The notes beneath the pieces were generated by a model. The model saw nothing but the letters and a program-made list of their open reading frames with translations, did no database searches and was not told the DNA's origin. The position numbers were made by a program, and so were the translations under genes. A stretch of DNA of 64,000 nucleotides from Symbiodinium natans (taxonomy: Eukaryota; Sar; Dinophyceae; Suessiales; Symbiodiniaceae), in contig CAJNDS010002666.1 in the NCBI GenBank assembly GCA_905221605.1, positions 258,803-322,802 on the forward strand. Reading direction: 5' to 3'. Positions 11,238 to 20,793 of the stretch are shown in pieces. Every line of letters begins with the position of its first letter. The stretch's first letter is position 1.

Positions 11238-11425
11238 GGAAAGAGGCGGTGGAGCCTTTCTATTGTGGAAAATAGAGCGTTTGGACGTGGAAAAGGGAGC
11301 CTTTCTACTGTGGAAAATAGGGCTTGTGGACGTGGAAAAGGAGCCTTTTGTTGTGGAAAACAGGGCTTTTGGACGTGGAAAAGGGAGCCTTTTGCTGTGG
11401 AAAGCAGGGCTTGTGGACATGGAGA
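11238..11425. repeat. Minisatellite, about 44-bp unit x4
   Basis: The motif GGACGTGGAAAAG recurs at 11283, 11328 and 11371, with a variant at 11415 (spacings 45, 43 and 44). Units differ by a few substitutions and 1-2 nt indels. Frames reading through it are artefacts of the repeat. Confidence 0.8.
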
Positions 11426-11879
11426 CTGCAATGCCCGAAAACCGTTTAAAGTGAGTTATAGAAGGAGAAGGAGACACAACATACAAAATATTTGCTATGG
11501 GGCTGGCCCAAGATTGCCACGAATTGCTGCTATTCACTGTTGCTTGCTACTAATTGCTACGCAGAGCTTTTGATTACTACTATATGCTACTGATTTTTAC
11601 TTTTTGCTACTACCCGCTACAACCCAGTAGTAGCTACTGCTACTGCTACTATTGCAACTGCTACTTGTATGAATAACCCTCTGTTTTTGAAGCTGTGTTA
11701 TCTCTTACTTCTGAGACTTTGCCTGCTCAGGTTTAAAGGAGAACCATGCAGTAGGCATTGACAGTGTTTCCAGCACTTGTCTTCCCAACACCTCACAGGG
11801 CTTCTTTTTGACTTTGTGTTCTTACTTATGTCTGCGATGCCGAAAGGGTGTGACCCACAGAGTTCGTGTAGCTGAACGA

Positions 11880-12142
11880 AGCGTTGCGACTTCGACTGCT
11901 ACCGGTCATCCGCATGCGAGGCAAATGGAGCGCCGTCCCAGCTAGCTGCTGTCGAACTGCTTGACAAGCTGCTCACTGGATCAGGGCGGGATCGAGTGCT
12001 TGCGCGGAAGATTACCGTGTCCTTCAGAACTGTGCAGGCTGGTCCGGGAAGCTGTGGCCGACAAGTGCGTGGCTGCTCCCCTGATGGCAGCGCTTGCTCG
12101 CTGCGCCGTCGGAAGCCGCGCGGCGCAGAGGGTCCTTGGCAG
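11880..12142 (+). CDS. Candidate exon(s), helical protein
   Basis: Two overlapping good frames. One is open from 11880 and reads SQLAAVELLDKLLTGSGRDR. The other begins after CCTTCAG at 12028 and reads LVREAVADKCVAAPLMAALA then RCAVGSRAAQRVLG, ending at a GC donor after 12142. Both suggest helical-repeat protein. The distance between them is too short for an intron, so only one can be right as drawn. Confidence 0.4.
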
Positions 12143-12491
12143 GCAAGGCCGCCTTTGTAGGTACTCTCGGAGCAAAGTGCATGAACCGATATGAACCAGT
12201 CTTCCATGGTCTTCCTCGTGCTGCGGAGGTGGTTCGTAAGCGAGGAGCCGCACCTGGGCATGGAAAGAGTGCAAGGCCAGTGCAACTCGTTGCACGATAG
12301 GTCCGATAGGTGCATGGTGCGCACATCCGATCCATCAGACATGGCAGGGTGAGAGTAGGTCAGATTAGAGTAATCAAGCTGAGGGCATGGTGGAGCAGAG
12401 CCATGCGCACCTTCAGCCTGGTTCCCTTGAGAACTTCCCCAAAACCCCGAAGCCTACGGAGCCCCTTCGAGGGTTGCACTCGAATCCCTTG

Positions 12492-12714
12492 ACAAGCGAA
12501 GCATCCTGAATATGAAGCGGCTCCAATGTATGAAGATCGAGAGCCGCAGGAAAATCAGGAAAGCAACCTCGGGTTGGCTCCCACGTCCGAGGCCTCCGCC
12601 GGCACCACCGAAGCCAAGCCTTGGCATCCTGCGGCGAGGAGTTGGTGGTTAGTCCGCATCCATGAACGTCATGGATGTATGGATGTCATGTTTTTTGTGG
12701 GTAATCCATGGTAG
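12492..12714 (+). CDS. Candidate exon, acidic
   Basis: Open frame reading PEYEAAPMYEDREPQENQES then NLGLAPTSEASAGTTEAK; the later part (from about 12620) is less convincing. The acidic, disordered character looks coding. Borders not defined. Confidence 0.35.
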
Positions 12715-13756
12715 TCCCGATAGACTGCCTCTGCCTCTACCTCTCCAGGACCGGGGCCGGGACGTGAGCCGAAGCTGGAGAAGGAGGACCTCGGGGGGCT
12801 GCGTTGCCGCTTGGAAGTTCTCCGCAGTTCTGCCCAAAAGTGTGGAAGAGCTGCCATGGGATGTAGTGCGGTGCGCGGCATGCATGTTCCGCGTGGCAGA
12901 GTACAGGCATGTTGGCATGTTGCTGTATGCGTACACGTGTAGCTTCCCCTACATTGGTTCCTGTTGCGGGCAATACGGGCCTTAGATCCGGTGCGTGTTG
13001 TTGCGGTTTCCGCTGTTGTGATCATAGGGCTTTTGAACAGGACGGGTTTAAAGGCAGCTGACGGGCCACACCAGAACACAAGCTCACCTTTAGCCGTACA
13101 TACGTCGCAGCTGGACATCGCAGCCAAGATGCCACCGACTTCCGTAAAGGTCCAAATGTTTGCCTTGTGCAGAATGTGCGCAGAACCTTCCCTTAGAAAG
13201 AGGGCAAACGGCGCTGGTAATTTCAGTTTGAAATTGGAGAAAATCCCAAACCCCTTGTTTTGTGTGGCTAATCACAGGTCAGGAATCCTCGTGAGCAACC
13301 CTAAGCCCTCCTAATCCCTAATCCCTAGCCTATCTCCTTACATACGGCAGATCCCAAACCTCAGTAAAACCAAAGCACCAGGCGCTTCCTTCCCTGACGG
13401 CACTGCTGGCCGCGCGCCCCAATGCCGAGGCGGGCCCACACCCAGAACTGTCGGAGCTTCGTGGGGTTCAGGGTGTTTCGTTCGCTCCCAGGTGGGCTGT
13501 GTGTAATGGAGTGCTGAGGGCTCCTCCTGCTACCCAAAGCATACGGAAGCTTAGATGTTGAGTTGCGCGAGAGCGTCCAGGGAGCCCTGGTACTGAGGCC
13601 TCCACCTTGCGTGCCCTGGCTGCTGCGGCCAAGGTGTGCGCACTCAGAAATATCCAGCCGAGACTTTTCAGCAGAACCTTTCCTACCGCGAGGCGGAAGA
13701 TGAAGAGACGTGGAGAAGTCAAGGCACCGGGGGGGGGGCCCAACCAGGTTTGCCAG
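12715..13756. other. Stretch with weak coding signals
   Basis: A + strand frame near 12820-12910 reads PKSVEELPWDVVRCAACMFR and may be an exon, but I cannot set its borders. CCTAATCCCTAATCCC near 13308-13328 is telomere-like. Confidence 0.3.
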
Positions 13757-13934
13757 GTCAAGTTCGACATATAGACTCGCTTGGAGTGCTTGCCATGAAC
13801 TTGGAAAATTTGCAGCTTTGGCAGGAGGACGGGTCCTCATCCTGGCGCTCAACGCCCTCACCGGCAGCAGCTCGGGGCGCGAGGCACCATGTGCGTCGCG
13901 TTGGGCTAGAAATAGCATGTGCACGAAGTTGTGA
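13757..13934 (+). CDS. Candidate exon
   Basis: Follows TTTGCCAG and reads SSSTYRLAWSACHELGKFAA then LAGGRVLILALNALTGSSSG. A convincing hydrophobic core segment. The opposite strand has a longer open frame (13361-13981), which I consider a shadow. Confidence 0.35.
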
Positions 13935-13935
13935 C

Positions 13936-13982
13936 TCCCAAACATTCCCAAACATTCCCAAACATTCCCAAACATTCCCAAA
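13936..13982. repeat. 10-bp tandem repeat CATTCCCAAA
   Basis: Four and a half perfect copies of a 10-bp unit just downstream of a candidate exon. Confidence 0.9.
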
Positions 13983-14128
13983 CCCTATAGTCTATAGTGT
14001 TCGACGCAGTCATACGCAGTCCCGTTTCCAACTCTCAGTCTCAGCCAGGTCCAGGATGCCTCGATTCATTGCATCCAGGCGTGGCCGCATGAAGAGCAGT
14101 CGGAAGCCAGAACCCTCCCATTGCTGAG

Positions 14129-14205
14129 GAGATGATTCTTCACCACCCGGCCTGCGTGGCAGACTACGCCGAGGCTTGCGGCGTGCCGCAGTTGTCCATG
14201 GGTTA
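14129..14205 (+). CDS. Candidate exon
   Basis: After TTGCTGAG the frame reads EMILHHPACVADYAEACGVP then Q, with a possible donor at the following GTTGTCC or a stop at 14203-14205. Good composition; function unknown. Confidence 0.4.
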
Positions 14206-14431
14206 GTTGCCCGGCGCTCTTTTTGGGACAGCTCTAGTATCGTACCAAGATGAGGATGAACTATCGTAAGCTATCGCGGTGAGCAAGCACAACAACAAGC
14301 ATGATCCAATCGTAATTAAGACAAGGCTTCATTTTCTCAAACTTCAATTCTTTTGAAAACCGGCTAAAAACTCTCGGCCTAAACATGCCTAAACTCTAAG
14401 CCCCTAAACCTTACAACCTGCCATGGTAGAG

Positions 14432-14539
14432 AGCTGCACTGGGCAGGTCGTGGCATGCAAGTTCTTCGAGGTCTCCGGCCGAGCCGGCCCGGATCGGAGG
14501 CTGGCCACGAGCCTGGCTCGCGCCATGGCGAAGCCTGAG
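14432..14539 (+). CDS. Candidate exon
   Basis: 108 nt, 36 codons, ending exactly before GTAGGG. The core reads VVACKFFEVSGRAGPDRRLA then TSLARAMAKPE. The FFEVSG segment faintly resembles the SAK-type loop of small GTPases, but that is only a guess. The intron that follows begins with TTTAGGG-type repeats. Confidence 0.4.
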
Positions 14540-14582
14540 GTAGGGTTTAGGGTTTCGAGTTTAGGGTTTAGGGTTTAGGGGT
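14540..14582. repeat. Interstitial telomere-like TTTAGGG tract
   Basis: Five TTTAGGG-type heptamers, one altered to TTTCGAG, starting immediately at the probable splice donor of the 14432-14539 exon. Confidence 0.8.
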
Positions 14583-14883
14583 ACTGTTCCTGCCACTTAT
14601 TTCCATCATGATTGCTGCTTTGATTTGTGGTAGCGGTCATTGCTTTCCATAGTAGCTGCTATTATGGCGATTATTGTTGTCATGAACATGCTCTGTGCCA
14701 TCTTCCTCTACGGGCTCAAAGGGCCGTGGGAGTTTTGGGATTTGGGAGTTTGTGAAAGGCCCTGAGCCTGAGACCTTGTGAGCAAAAAACCCTTAAAACA
14801 CCTTGAGCATGTAAACCCTATAGGAGCCCTATAAACTCCGAAACATCCCTAAAGCCCCCTGAAGGCTCACCACCTCTTCTCAG

Positions 14884-14966
14884 GTGCTCTGGACCAGTTG
14901 CTGGCATCCGTCGAGCCCTTGCGGGCTCTGGAGATCCTGTTGCCGCAGGACCGGTGCGGTTCTTGA
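14884..14966 (+). CDS. Candidate terminal exon
   Basis: After CTTCTCAG the frame reads ALDQLLASVEPLRALEILLP then QDRCGS and TGA. It could instead stop at a GT donor inside CGGTGCGGTTCTT. Again followed directly by GGGTTTAGGG sequence. Confidence 0.4.
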
Positions 14967-15640
14967 GGGTTCAGGGTTTAGGGTTTTCGGTTTCGGTTAG
15001 GCTGTTCGCGGTGGGTTCGGGGGGCTGGGGAAGGGGGGTCGGGAGCAGAACACGGAGCGCAGATGTGCACAAACCCGAAGCCCTTGCAGCCCCTTAAGGC
15101 CGCCCCCCGTTTCTCCCCAGAAGCTCCGGAGGTCTCCCGAAATTTTGGCCTGCTCTCCGCGACGCTGCGGCGCCTTGCGGCGGAGCGGCATGGCCCGCAG
15201 AGTAGGCTTCTCATGGACACCCCTCTTCTTAGGTAATTGCCAAGACGGCGAAAACATGTTTTCCCCACAAATGCGGGTTTAAGAAACGGGGTTGTTGGAC
15301 TTTCACCCGGCAAGTCTCCCCGGTTCTAAGAACTTTGCAGAGAGTCCCGCAGCATCCTTGGAGTGCCCACGGAGCTTTGTCGAGTGCGGAGGAATCCCCT
15401 GGTCTGCCTTTCCCGAAAGAGAAATGGCGTGTTTAACGTGCGGCTGTCACTTTTTGGCTGTATCTGGTTTGACAACCATTGTCGCAGCCCACCGGAGCTC
15501 CTTGACTATTCATACTTGAAAAGAGCCTTTCAAAAATGAACACCGTTTCCAAATAAATTTCTGTAATACATATATATATATATATATGTATATGTATATG
15601 TATCTATGTATCTATGTGGCCCCGCCCCCGAGTAAATAAG
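14967..15640. other. Non-coding stretch with AT microsatellite
   Basis: Contains telomere-like GGGTTTAGGG at 14969-14987 and an (AT)n/(TATG)n/(TATC)n microsatellite at 15567-15616. No exon supported. Confidence 0.45.
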
Positions 15641-15755
15641 GACCCCTATGTTTCGGAACCTCCACCCCACGTCAGGCAGATCCTCACGCACTTGGACGTC
15701 ATCGTCGCGCCCATCGTGGGCGCTGCGGAGAGCGACTCCGCTGAGACACGCCGGG
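15641..15755 (+). CDS. Candidate exon
   Basis: After AAATAAG the frame reads DPYVSEPPPHVRQILTHLDV then IVAPIVGAAESDSAETRR. Strongly protein-like. The 3' border is uncertain. Starts about 25 nt after the AT microsatellite. Confidence 0.4.
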
Positions 15756-15900
15756 CCCCCACCAACTCTTGGCTATTGCTGGCACCGGCACGGAGAAGCT
15801 TGCGTTCGTGGGGGCGCCAACCCAGGGCTATTTACCAAAAATGTTATAGATATGAATATGACATTGAATCTTGATATTGAGGTAAGGCTGCCATCTTCAG

Positions 15901-15949
15901 TTTGGTGGATCTGTACCTGATTGTGGGCGAGGACTGTAAAAGTCAATGA
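15901..15949 (+). CDS. Candidate short exon
   Basis: After CATCTTCAG the frame reads LVDLYLIVGEDCKSQ and TGA; a GA donor after GGCGAG is an alternative end. May continue the 15641 exon. Confidence 0.3.
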
Positions 15950-16736
15950 TTTTCATAGATCGGTTTTGTTGGTACCTGACGTTGGCAGGACGTGATGAGC
16001 TACTTCCGTCAGGAGATGCTCTCCGCATTCACCACATTTTCTTCTCCTGTCGTGGTCGTTTTCTGACATTCTTCGCTCCGCACAAGCAATTCATTCTTCG
16101 CTCCGCAAGGGCAGTTGCATGCCGTTGACCCGATCGGAGGAGCTTTCTCCTAGCCAGCTCAAGTTAGTGACGCTGCCGCCCGGTCGAAGACCAGAAAACT
16201 TCAAGCTTCGATTCGAGATTCGTGTTTGAGACGCGAGGGCCGCTAGGAGGCGGTTTCTGGAAGGGTTGGGTTGTGTTTTTTTGCGGACAAACCCCCCCAG
16301 TCAGCTTGCACAAGGTATGCCGAGAGGCAGCAGTGCGACAGCAGAGGGGCCACGGTCGAAGCAGACGACTGACTCCGGCTGCTGTGTTAACGTACCTTCA
16401 TGCGGAATTCAAGCACGCTGTCGGTGCTTGGACATTTAGTAGATCTCCGTGGGTATCCATGGCTCATGCAATACAGTGGCGACGGAAGCATCCCCACGCG
16501 AGATCAATGAGTGAAGCGACAAGCTTCTCAGTCACAGTTTGAGCTGTTCAACGTCTCAACGGCTCACCTTGCATAATTAAATTCGGAGCTGCATCGGGCA
16601 TGTCCATCCGAGTCCATCCTTCAGTGGTTGCATGTGGTTCCACGCGGCGGGTGTGCGCTTCGCGCATGCCACTGCGCAGGTTAAGGCATGCTTGGACTAG
16701 GCTTGGACTGGACTTGGGCCTTTTTCTTCGGCGCAG
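15950..16736. other. Stretch without supported gene
   Basis: Short overlapping frames only; none has clear exon borders. Confidence 0.35.
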
Positions 16737-16817
16737 GACTTCTCAGCAAAGTTTGTTCATTGGGCCGGCTGGAGCCTCTTCTGCAGTTTGCCACTGCGAC
16801 CAGCAAGAATAGCGTGA
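16737..16817 (+). CDS. Candidate exon
   Basis: Follows TCGGCGCAG and reads DFSAKFVHWAGWSLFCSLPL then RPARIA and TGA. Only about 16 nt separate its stop from the next open frame, so an earlier donor inside it is likely. Confidence 0.3.
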   Translation, partial: DFSAKFVHWAGWSLFCSLPLRPARIA

Positions 16818-16833
16818 CAGGGGCAACTTGACC

Positions 16834-17092
16834 CGCGGGAACATCTCACTCTGACCGCTTCAAGCTTTTCCGCGTGTTGCATGAGCAGCCCCGAACTTGT
16901 GAACCTAAACCACGCTTTCCCAGAGATCCCGTGACAGCGCTAGAGTTGCAGTACTTTTGGGTACTTCTGCTGCCGCATGACCCAACCCGAGAGTTGCTGC
17001 CAAGCACCTGCTTAAAGCCCTTCCAGAGGACCGGGGAGTTCGCTCTGAAGCAATTCACAGCTCATCGCTCCGATGGCTCAAACGGCTCCTGA
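16834..17092 (+). CDS. Candidate terminal exon or small ORF
   Basis: 86 codons open, reading DRFKLFRVLHEQPRTCEPKP then RFPRDPVTALELQYFWVLLL and on to SDGSNGS before TGA. AT-rich sequence follows (17100-17230), as expected after a gene end. Function unknown. Confidence 0.35.
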
Positions 17093-17323
17093 CAGCCTTG
17101 TATTTCATATGTACATATATATGTATATGATATTTAATGTACCTTGTGATATCTGCTATGTAGTGTTCAACATTTACCATTTCAAAATACATGAATAGCA
17201 ATGTAATATACACGTATACGTAATGTAACCCTGACTGCATCTGGTTGGTCCTTCTGTTGAAGCTGACAGAGGCAGCGGTTTGATGGAATCATCGCGCCCA
17301 CCGCGCCCGCATTTCCTGGCATC

Positions 17324-17575
17324 ATGTCAGGCGGCCGGAGGCTTAGATGGTCAACTTGCTTGGTCCGGGCTTTTCAGGCTCGGGAATCTTTTTGCTCCTG
17401 CTTGCTGAGCTTTTACTCGGCGGCCGAGGGGATGGCGATGCCAAGCGACGGCGGCTGTCTCAAAGGATGGGGGCTCTTTGTTGCCTTCAAACGTGTTATG
17501 AGCAGTTTGATTCATAAGGTGGAACAAACAGGTGAGGCAAACGAATGGCTCAAACAACAAGACGAAGACTCATGA
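17324..17575 (+). CDS. Candidate exon or small ORF
   Basis: 83 codons ending GWGLFVAFKRVMSSLIHKVE then QTGEANEWLKQQDEDS. The C-terminal half is the more coding-like part. Function unknown. Confidence 0.3.
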   Translation: MSGGRRLRWSTCLVRAFQARESFCSCLLSFYSAAEGMAMPSDGGCLKGWGLFVAFKRVMSSLIHKVEQTGEANEWLKQQDEDS

Positions 17576-17734
17576 TACCGGAACTGACAGATGAGACATA
17601 TTCTCTTGTGCTGTAATGTACCTTGCAGCTGACATCATTGATGTTTCGTTTGGCTTTCCCAGGAAGTTCCTATATTTGCTGATGCGCCTTGCGGGTCGCT
17701 GCATCTTTGTGTCTTTTCTGTTTCGTGTCGCCCA

Positions 17735-17944
17735 TTGAACGCTGCTTCTCTTTCAAGATCTTGGAGGCTGCCGCGCCACAGCGGTGCACCGCGCGCCACG
17801 GTGGCGGCGGCGTTGCGCGAAGCGGGCGCGACCTGGCACGAGGCGAAGTCAGCTCCGCATGGTTCACTCAGTTCATTTGTCCCATGGCAAGTTCTCCAAA
17901 CCGTGGCGCTTTTTTCGGTTCCTGTAGAATGGCCCCTTCTATGA
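17735..17944 (+). CDS. Candidate exon or small ORF
   Basis: 69 codons including RATVAAALREAGATWHEAKS and SSFVPWQVLQTVALFSVPVE. Followed by telomere-like TTAAGGGTTATTAGGG from about 17970. Confidence 0.3.
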   Translation: MNAASLSRSWRLPRHSGAPRATVAAALREAGATWHEAKSAPHGSLSSFVPWQVLQTVALFSVPVEWPLL

Positions 17945-18844
17945 ATAGAGTCCAGTATCCCAGAGGCGTTTAAGGGTTATTAGGGATCCTAGAACGGATG
18001 GTTGGTCCTACATGGCCTTGTGAAGGCCCTGTGCTTCGCGGAGCCTCCGGAGATCCCTGCACCTCGGCCCAGAGGGACCAAAGAGTTTACAGGATTTAGG
18101 GCTGTAGGGCTTTAGGGTTTTAGGGGTTTGCGGGTTTTCGGGATTCTGGATGCTCGCCGCACAACGCAGCAAGAGGAAGTTCGAAGAAAACGCCATGCAT
18201 TATGGGTGATACTGCATGTCGATTTAGCAAGCCGGTGTCGTGATTCAGTAAATGCCGATTTACATTCACTGGTCACCCACTCTGAAGGTCGGAACGGCCG
18301 GAAATCACTAGTTACAACACGCGCGGATTCCAATGCGTTAGTCTGAGTTCGTCTACATAGCAAGAATCATCAAACAAGTGTGCAGTCAGCGACCAACACT
18401 TTCAGATAGAATCATGGCAGTAGCGTTGTCGCTGATGCAACAAGAGCAACGCAGCGTAATTTTCTATAGCTAACTGATGAGACATTGCATGGCACCAATT
18501 CTAGGAGTCGTCCTTCAACTGAATTATTCGTAAAGCTGGTGGTCGCCGAAATACAACAAGCCGACTTCGCACATCAGTAGTGACGGAAAACATGAAAGCA
18601 AAAGCAAGACAAGTTACGAAAGGCATAAAGTAAAGGTATGATAAAATAAATAGGCAGACGAGCAGCGGGTTCTTTCGCAAATAGCATGAGGAGCTACGTG
18701 AAAGTTATGGCGACTAGCAACGAGAAACGCAGGTTGAATAGTGTTCTTTGGGGCCATGCAGCTGTGAATGAATGATGTTTTCATTAGACTGACAGACCAC
18801 ACCACCGCGGGTTTGGAGACACTCATGCAACAAAAGCTCAGCAG
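17945..18844. other. Non-coding stretch
   Basis: Degenerate TTTAGGG tracts at 18090-18140; AT-rich afterwards. No supported exon. Confidence 0.4.
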
Positions 18845-18925
18845 TTGAATCCAGAGCTGTCCGAAGAAGAGTTTGCCAACGTAGACCCCAAGCAGTTATG
18901 GCCACGTAGCCTAATGAACACCAAG
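18845..18925 (+). CDS. Candidate exon, acidic
   Basis: After TCAGCAG the frame reads LNPELSEEEFANVDPKQLWP then RSLMNTK. Clearly protein-like at its start; the 3' border is uncertain. Confidence 0.4.
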
Positions 18926-19017
18926 TTTCAACGTTGGGGGCCTACATGTACTCCATGTCTAGTCGGGATCACGTTTTCAAATGCGCGCTCAATGTCCCAT
19001 GTGCGCAGCGTGCAGGT

Positions 19018-19131
19018 GGGGCCGTAGCACGATTACAAGCAAACATGCGCGCAAACCGTGCGCTCTTGCACGGTCACGCTCGCGAGAACGGCCTGCCTCA
19101 TCGTCTCATCATTCCAGAACCTCTTGGGTAG
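19018..19131 (+). CDS. Candidate terminal exon
   Basis: After GCGTGCAG the frame reads GAVARLQANMRANRALLHGH then ARENGLPHRLIIPEPLG and TAG. Function unknown. Confidence 0.35.
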   Translation, partial: GAVARLQANMRANRALLHGHARENGLPHRLIIPEPLG

Positions 19132-19605
19132 GCACTGTGTAACTTGACCAGCACAAAAGAAGATGATGCGAATGAAGATCTTTTGAGGGCACGATGAACA
19201 CGACACGGTCTCAGTAGCTGTGTTTGAGCAGAGTCCGTGTTTGATTAGTTTGTGGCTGTTCCAGATATATTAGTGTGGTCTAGGGCTCCGGGGTTCGCCG
19301 CAAACCGACTGAGGTGCCTGGGGTGAAGCTGGCGCAAGCCGTCGCGTGACTTATATTTTTGCTCCAGGTGTTCTGCAATGCGTCCTTGAATGGCCTGATG
19401 AAGGTTTGCTTGACAATGCCAGCAACGCTTCTGTCAGGCAAACATAGAACAAAATGTGAAATGGCTCTTTCACTTCAGACAGTCCAAGCTGCCGGCACAT
19501 GTGAAAAGCACATGTAAAACTTCAAGCCTCTAAAGTCAAGTCTCATGATCCTCAGCAGTTTCCGAGTGTGGCCAAGCTTCTTGTGACATCACGTTGTCTC
19601 CGCAG
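19132..19605. other. Stretch without supported gene
   Basis: No border-supported exon seen. Confidence 0.35.
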
Positions 19606-19701
19606 CTGAGTGCGATTCATGTCGCCAGAGGTTCCTGCTGGCACTCTACTTTGCCAAGTGCCATCCCACCTACATTTCTCCAGGCATTCCTCTTGCTCAG
19701 G
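19606..19701 (+). CDS. Candidate exon with CxxC motif
   Basis: After CTCCGCAG the frame reads ECDSCRQRFLLALYFAKCHP then TYISPGIPLAQ, ending before GTTTGG. The Cys-x2-Cys plus a further Cys-His suggest a zinc site. Among the most protein-like segments in the first 25 kb. A downstream segment near 19741-19816 (TMPAIYAACEVRGRDVKG, stop) may follow it. Confidence 0.45.
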
Positions 19702-19816
19702 GTTTGGGGTTCAGGCCCTCTCACTTCCAGCTGTCGCGCAGGACGCAATGTGAGGCCACCATGCCTGCGATTTACGCTGCCTGTGAGGTGCGAGGAAGGG
19801 ACGTGAAGGGATGATG

Positions 19817-20608
19817 ATCATCTTAGCCACTAGACTCGCGAGACGTGACTCGATGTCTGGATTGGGAGGCCCTTCCAAGTGCCGACCCAGAAAAGACCCT
19901 CTGCCGCACTCCAGCCGCGTAAGCCCCGCATCAGTCATCCTCTTCTCAAACCCTCAAACCCCTGAACCCCTAAAACCTTTAGAGCCTTTTGAGCTGAAGG
20001 CGAGGCGAGGCGGCCGATGCGCTTTGCCCCTTGGCGGCCCTAGCTCGAGCGGGTGGCTTTTGGTGAGCCACGCGAAGTGTCTCCGAGTCTCTTAGGCATG
20101 GCCTGGCTGTTGTCTTCGCAGCGCGCAGGCTCCCGAGCTTTGTGGCTGGGGGCACCAGAAGAAAAGCGAGGAAGACACAGCAAGGCACAGCACAAACGGG
20201 TGCCAAGGGGGAACCAGTGCAGTAGGGGGAGAGGGACAGGGTTACTGGGGTGCTTGCTGGAGGCGGAGCTGAGTCCAGTCAACCCAGGGCTGGCGGCGGC
20301 CAGGCCAACTTGCGAACCGACTCTCTGTTCATCGAACTTTTGATGTTGAGAGGTTTCGAGAGCTTAACTAAAGGTTCATGAGGAGACGCATGCACAGAGC
20401 AATTTCCAGTCCGGACCGGTGTTCCAGCCTGCTCCTTGTGCAGGCCGAAGGCATGGCACAGTGGCCGGCTCTCTGGCGGGCACTGGCAGCGGTGCTGCTA
20501 GGTCTTGGCCAGGAGGGAAGGGAAGTGTGTTGGTTCGGAGCGGAGGGCATGGGAGAGCCGCAAGACCGCACGATACCGCACGTATGCGCTCGGGGTTGCA
20601 AGTCGCAG
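19817..20608. other. Mostly non-coding stretch
   Basis: CCCTAAAACC-type tract near 19945-19985. A segment at 20444-20501 (AEGMAQWPALWRALAAVLL, GT donor) could be an exon of the following gene, but its phase does not fit the next exon. Confidence 0.35.
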
Positions 20609-20793
20609 GAGTTCGAGGAGCAGCACCCCTACGCTTGGGCCTGGCAAGGTCGGCAAGGTCGCTCGTGGGAGCGCACATCCTCTGCCGAGCCAGAGCCTTG
20701 TCAGGGCATGTCAAGTGGCATTTGTCGCCTGAGCAGAGAGGGCCTTTCTCAGAGCAAGAAGCCGAGGAGCTGATCGCTGCTCAGGCGCAGTAC
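20609..20793 (+). CDS. Two phase-matched exons, possible Myb/SANT-like domain
   Basis: Exon 1 (20609-20648) follows GTCGCAG and reads EFEEQHPYAWAWQ, ending with one base before GTCGGC. Exon 2 (20705-20793) follows TTGTCAG, starts with two bases, and reads HVKWHLSPEQRGPFSEQEAE then ELIAAQAQY, ending at GTGAGG. The 56-nt intron is GT-AG and the phases fit. The HLSPEQRGPFSEQEAEEL segment resembles the junction between Myb repeats (NHLNP...RGPW/F..EE). No downstream continuation found. Inference, not proof. Confidence 0.4.

Noticed and set aside
13361-13981. 206-codon minus-strand frame
   Set aside because: Its start lies in the 10-bp repeat, and the + strand shows better exon-like segments.
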